A DNA stretch of 6,597 nucleotides, taken from NCBI GenBank assembly GCA_945957245.1, contig CAMFLD010000162.1:1-6597 (forward strand), given 5' to 3'. The notes beneath the pieces were generated by a model. That model worked only from the letters and a program-made list of their open reading frames with translations, was not told where the DNA came from and made no database searches. Shown here one piece after another: positions 4,880 through 6,597 of the stretch. A program made the position numbers and the translations under genes. Positions within the stretch are counted from its first letter, which is position 1. The number at the start of each line of letters is the position of its first letter. The DNA comes from an uncultured Flavobacterium sp. (GTDB taxonomy: Bacteria > Bacteroidota > Bacteroidia > Flavobacteriales > Flavobacteriaceae).

Positions 4880-5317
4880 ATGAAACATCTTCAGGAACTT
4901 CTAAAAAAAGAAAAATACAGGAAAATCAACTTCAAGGTTTCCAAAACACAGCATCTGCTGATTAAAGCCAGCATCAATGGTATTTCAGGGAATTTTATCC
5001 TGGATACCGGAGCCAGCAACAGTTGTGTTGGTTTCGAAGGTATAGAAAAATTTGAATTACGGGCTGGCAAATCAAAAACCAAAGCTTCAGGCGCCGGAGC
5101 AACCGGAATGTTTACGCAATTGGCCAAAAACAATGACCTGAATATTGGCCGCTGGAAGACAGACGGCTTTCAGCTGATTATCTTTGACATGATGCATGTA
5201 AACGAAGCCCTGCAACAATATAAAGCGAAACCTGTTGACGGAATTATCGGGGCTGATGTCTTATTAGAAGGCAAAGCTATCATTGATTATTATAACCATT
5301 GCCTGTACCTGCAGTAA
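4880..5317 (+). CDS. Small retropepsin-like aspartic protease
   Basis: A 145-residue protein with one aspartic-protease half-domain, so it should act as a homodimer like retropepsins. The catalytic motif is FILDTGASNS (39-48, with D42). A glycine-rich flap-like segment follows (ASGAGATGMF, 69-78). The C-terminal hydrophobic-Gly motif is VDGIIGADVL (119-128), then a beta-hairpin IIDYYNHCLYL. There is no signal peptide or membrane anchor, so a cytoplasmic location is likely; the substrate is unknown. An in-frame ATG at 4820 would add 20 residues, but these overlap the promoter region and look unlike the family, so the start at 4880 is preferred. The gene is divergent from tatD with a 73-bp gap and converges with the MFS gene, overlapping its 3' end by 38 bp. 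It is a single-gene transcript as far as visible. Confidence 0.88.
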   Translation: MKHLQELLKKEKYRKINFKVSKTQHLLIKASINGISGNFILDTGASNSCVGFEGIEKFELRAGKSKTKASGAGATGMFTQLAKNNDLNIGRWKTDGFQLIIFDMMHVNEALQQYKAKPVDGIIGADVLLEGKAIIDYYNHCLYLQ

Positions 5318-6527
5318 AATATTTCTTCATTGAATAAAAGGCAATCACAGTACTTAACAGCATTAGGAAGCCTCCAAGTAAAAACGGAGCTCCGGGCAGT
5401 TTAAACGGAGCATCATCATGCGTAAAAAAGTAAAACGTATTGGTCATCATTGGTGGGCCAATAATCGCTGAAGCACTCATCAGGCTGGCTAATGTACCCT
5501 GAATTTCCCCCTGCTCATTGGGCGGTACATGACCTGATATTTCCGACTGTAATGCAGGTCCTGCAATGCCGCCCAGACAATACGGAATCAGGAAAACAAA
5601 AAGCATCCAGCTTTGCGTCGCTGTTGCAAAAAGGAGCATTCCTGTAGTATATAATCCTAAACCTATATAAATACTTTTCTGGTTTCCCAGTTTTGGTCCT
5701 GTCCAACGCACCAATCCGCCCTGTACTATAGCCACCAAAAGCCCAACTACTCCTAATGACATCCCAACCTTTCTTTCACTCCACCCAAAGCGGTACATGG
5801 TGTAAAAATTCCAATTGCTGTGAACGGCATGGGAACCTACATACAGCAGGAAAATAGCGATAATAAGCCCAACAATGGAAGGATACTTTTTCAGTCTCAG
5901 TAATGCTGCCACCGGATTCACCCGTTTCCATTCAAATTCTCTGCGGTTCTTTTTAGGTAACGATTCCGGAAGGATGAAATAGCCATATAGAAAATTCAGC
6001 ATGCATAAAATTGCAGCCGCATAAAAAGGAACTCTGGAGCCAAATTGTCCCAGCAATCCACCAATAACAGGCCCTATGATAAATCCTAATCCAAATGCGG
6101 CTCCTACCATTCCAAAATTCTTAGCACGGGTTTCAGGCGTACTCACATCTGCTATATAAGCAGATGCTGTAGTAATGCTGGCTCCAGTTAAGCCGGCAAT
6201 AATTCTACCTAGAAAAAGCCAGGCAATCGTAGGTGAAAATGCGAGCAAAAGATAATCGAGAGCAAAGGCAAAAAGCGAAATCAGAATAATGGGCCTACGC
6301 CCATATTTATCACTTAAATTCCCTATCAATGGTGCGCAGATAAACTGGGTTATTGCATAGGCAAATGTAAGCCAGCCACCATATTTTGCTGCTTCACTGA
6401 TGTCCCCGTGAATCAGTTCAGCAATCAGTTTGGGAATAACCGGAATAATAATTCCCCAACCCGTAATATCAATAAGCATAGTGATAAAAATAAACCCAAT
6501 AGCTGCTTGTTTCTGGTTTTTTTTCAT
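5280..6527 (-). CDS. TCR/Tet-family MFS drug exporter
   Basis: A 415-residue inner-membrane transporter with the hydrophobic pattern of 12 helices. The first helix carries an acidic residue (D20) in LIDITGWGIIIPVIP (18-32), as in TetA proteins. Motif A is GNLSDKYGRRP (69-79) in the loop between helices 2 and 3, motif B-like RIIAGLTGAS is at 108-117, and the antiporter motif C is GAAFGLGFIIGPVIGG (142-157). A charged central loop (LPKKNRREFEWKRVNP) separates the two halves. The family expels tetracycline or other lipophilic compounds by proton antiport; substrate and resistance cannot be read from sequence, and many chromosomal members do not confer clinical tetracycline resistance. No TetR-type repressor is next to it in the window. 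The C-terminal tail (GTGNGYNNQ) is encoded inside the convergent protease gene. No clear TAnnTTTG box was found in the 70 bp upstream. Confidence 0.9.
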   Translation of the reverse strand: MKKNQKQAAIGFIFITMLIDITGWGIIIPVIPKLIAELIHGDISEAAKYGGWLTFAYAITQFICAPLIGNLSDKYGRRPIILISLFAFALDYLLLAFSPTIAWLFLGRIIAGLTGASITTASAYIADVSTPETRAKNFGMVGAAFGLGFIIGPVIGGLLGQFGSRVPFYAAAILCMLNFLYGYFILPESLPKKNRREFEWKRVNPVAALLRLKKYPSIVGLIIAIFLLYVGSHAVHSNWNFYTMYRFGWSERKVGMSLGVVGLLVAIVQGGLVRWTGPKLGNQKSIYIGLGLYTTGMLLFATATQSWMLFVFLIPYCLGGIAGPALQSEISGHVPPNEQGEIQGTLASLMSASAIIGPPMMTNTFYFFTHDDAPFKLPGAPFLLGGFLMLLSTVIAFYSMKKYFTAGTGNGYNNQ

Positions 6528-6549
6528 AGTTGTATTTTATTGGGCGTGA

Positions 6550-6569
6550 CCTCGTTGTAAACAACGAGG
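6550..6569. repeat. GC-rich perfect hairpin upstream of the MFS gene
   Basis: CCTCGTTGT (6550-6558) and ACAACGAGG (6561-6569) are perfect complements with two bases between, or an 8-bp stem with a TAAA tetraloop. The stem begins 23 bp from the MFS start codon and is far more GC-rich than neighbouring spacers. No T-run follows on either side, so it is not a typical terminator. The adjoining GGGCTGTCCAC recalls, from memory only, repetitive intergenic sequences of flavobacterial genomes. A REP-like dispersed repeat or a 5'-leader structure are both possible. Confidence 0.6.
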
Positions 6570-6582
6570 CCGGGCTGTCCAC

Positions 6583-6595
6583 AGTACAAGGTACT
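6583..6595. repeat. Second small inverted repeat at the window edge
   Basis: AGTAC (6583-6587) and GTACT (6591-6595) flank AAG, 13 bp beyond the larger hairpin. It may belong to the same repeat unit. The window ends two bases later, so its full extent is unknown. Confidence 0.35.
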
Positions 6596-6597
6596 TG

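Noticed and set aside
4456..4965. 169-residue reading frame on the plus strand
   Set aside because: It lies antisense to tatD and then out of frame over the protease gene; both of those have full family motifs, and this one shows none.
4891..5133. 80-residue minus-strand frame inside the protease gene
   Set aside because: It is antisense to the region containing the DTGAS catalytic motif and has no features of its own.
5515..5706. 63-residue minus-strand frame inside the MFS gene
   Set aside because: It is an alternative frame of a clear 415-residue transporter.
5280..6527. Tetracycline-resistance determinant
   Set aside because: TetA-like motifs are present, but chromosomal Tet-like MFS proteins often have other substrates, so resistance cannot be claimed.

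Overview
The window looks like a piece of chromosome from a member of the Bacteroidota, most likely Flavobacteriaceae (Flavobacterium or a close relative). This rests on low GC content, protein families typical of that group, weak Shine-Dalgarno sequences, and several upstream matches to the Bacteroidota -7 promoter box TAnnTTTG. The genus is inferred from general resemblance; no search was run.

Layout: (1) Positions 1-1620 look like the edge of an accessory or integrated element lying on the 3' side of a tRNA-Ser gene. The stretch is very AT-rich and holds two leftward genes: a protein of unknown family (faintly RteC-like) and an excisionase-type helix-turn-helix protein. Beyond them is a 140-bp field of phased palindromic ATTGCAAT repeats. 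All seven exact copies of this 8-mer that I found lie in the first 778 bases. (2) Positions 1624-1756 hold tRNA-Ser(GGA), leftward, with its own intrinsic terminator. (3) Positions 1818-4806 are a compact leftward housekeeping operon: tatD (TatD-family metal-dependent hydrolase), a glycerolipid-type acyltransferase, and ansA (type I L-asparaginase). The last two overlap by 11 nt. (4) A 73-bp divergent promoter region separates tatD from a rightward gene for a small retropepsin-like aspartic protease (DTGAS). (5) That gene converges with, and overlaps by 38 bp, a leftward Tet-like MFS drug exporter. Just upstream of the exporter, at the window edge, is a GC-rich perfect hairpin that resembles a dispersed intergenic repeat.

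How it fits together: the housekeeping block (tatD to the exporter) appears to be core chromosome with no single shared pathway. The left end looks like acquired DNA that used the tRNA-Ser 3' end as its integration address and carries its own small regulator and probable binding-site array. The integrase, the far att site and the element's cargo would lie to the left and are not visible. The repeat field next to the HTH gene is the most unusual signal in the window.
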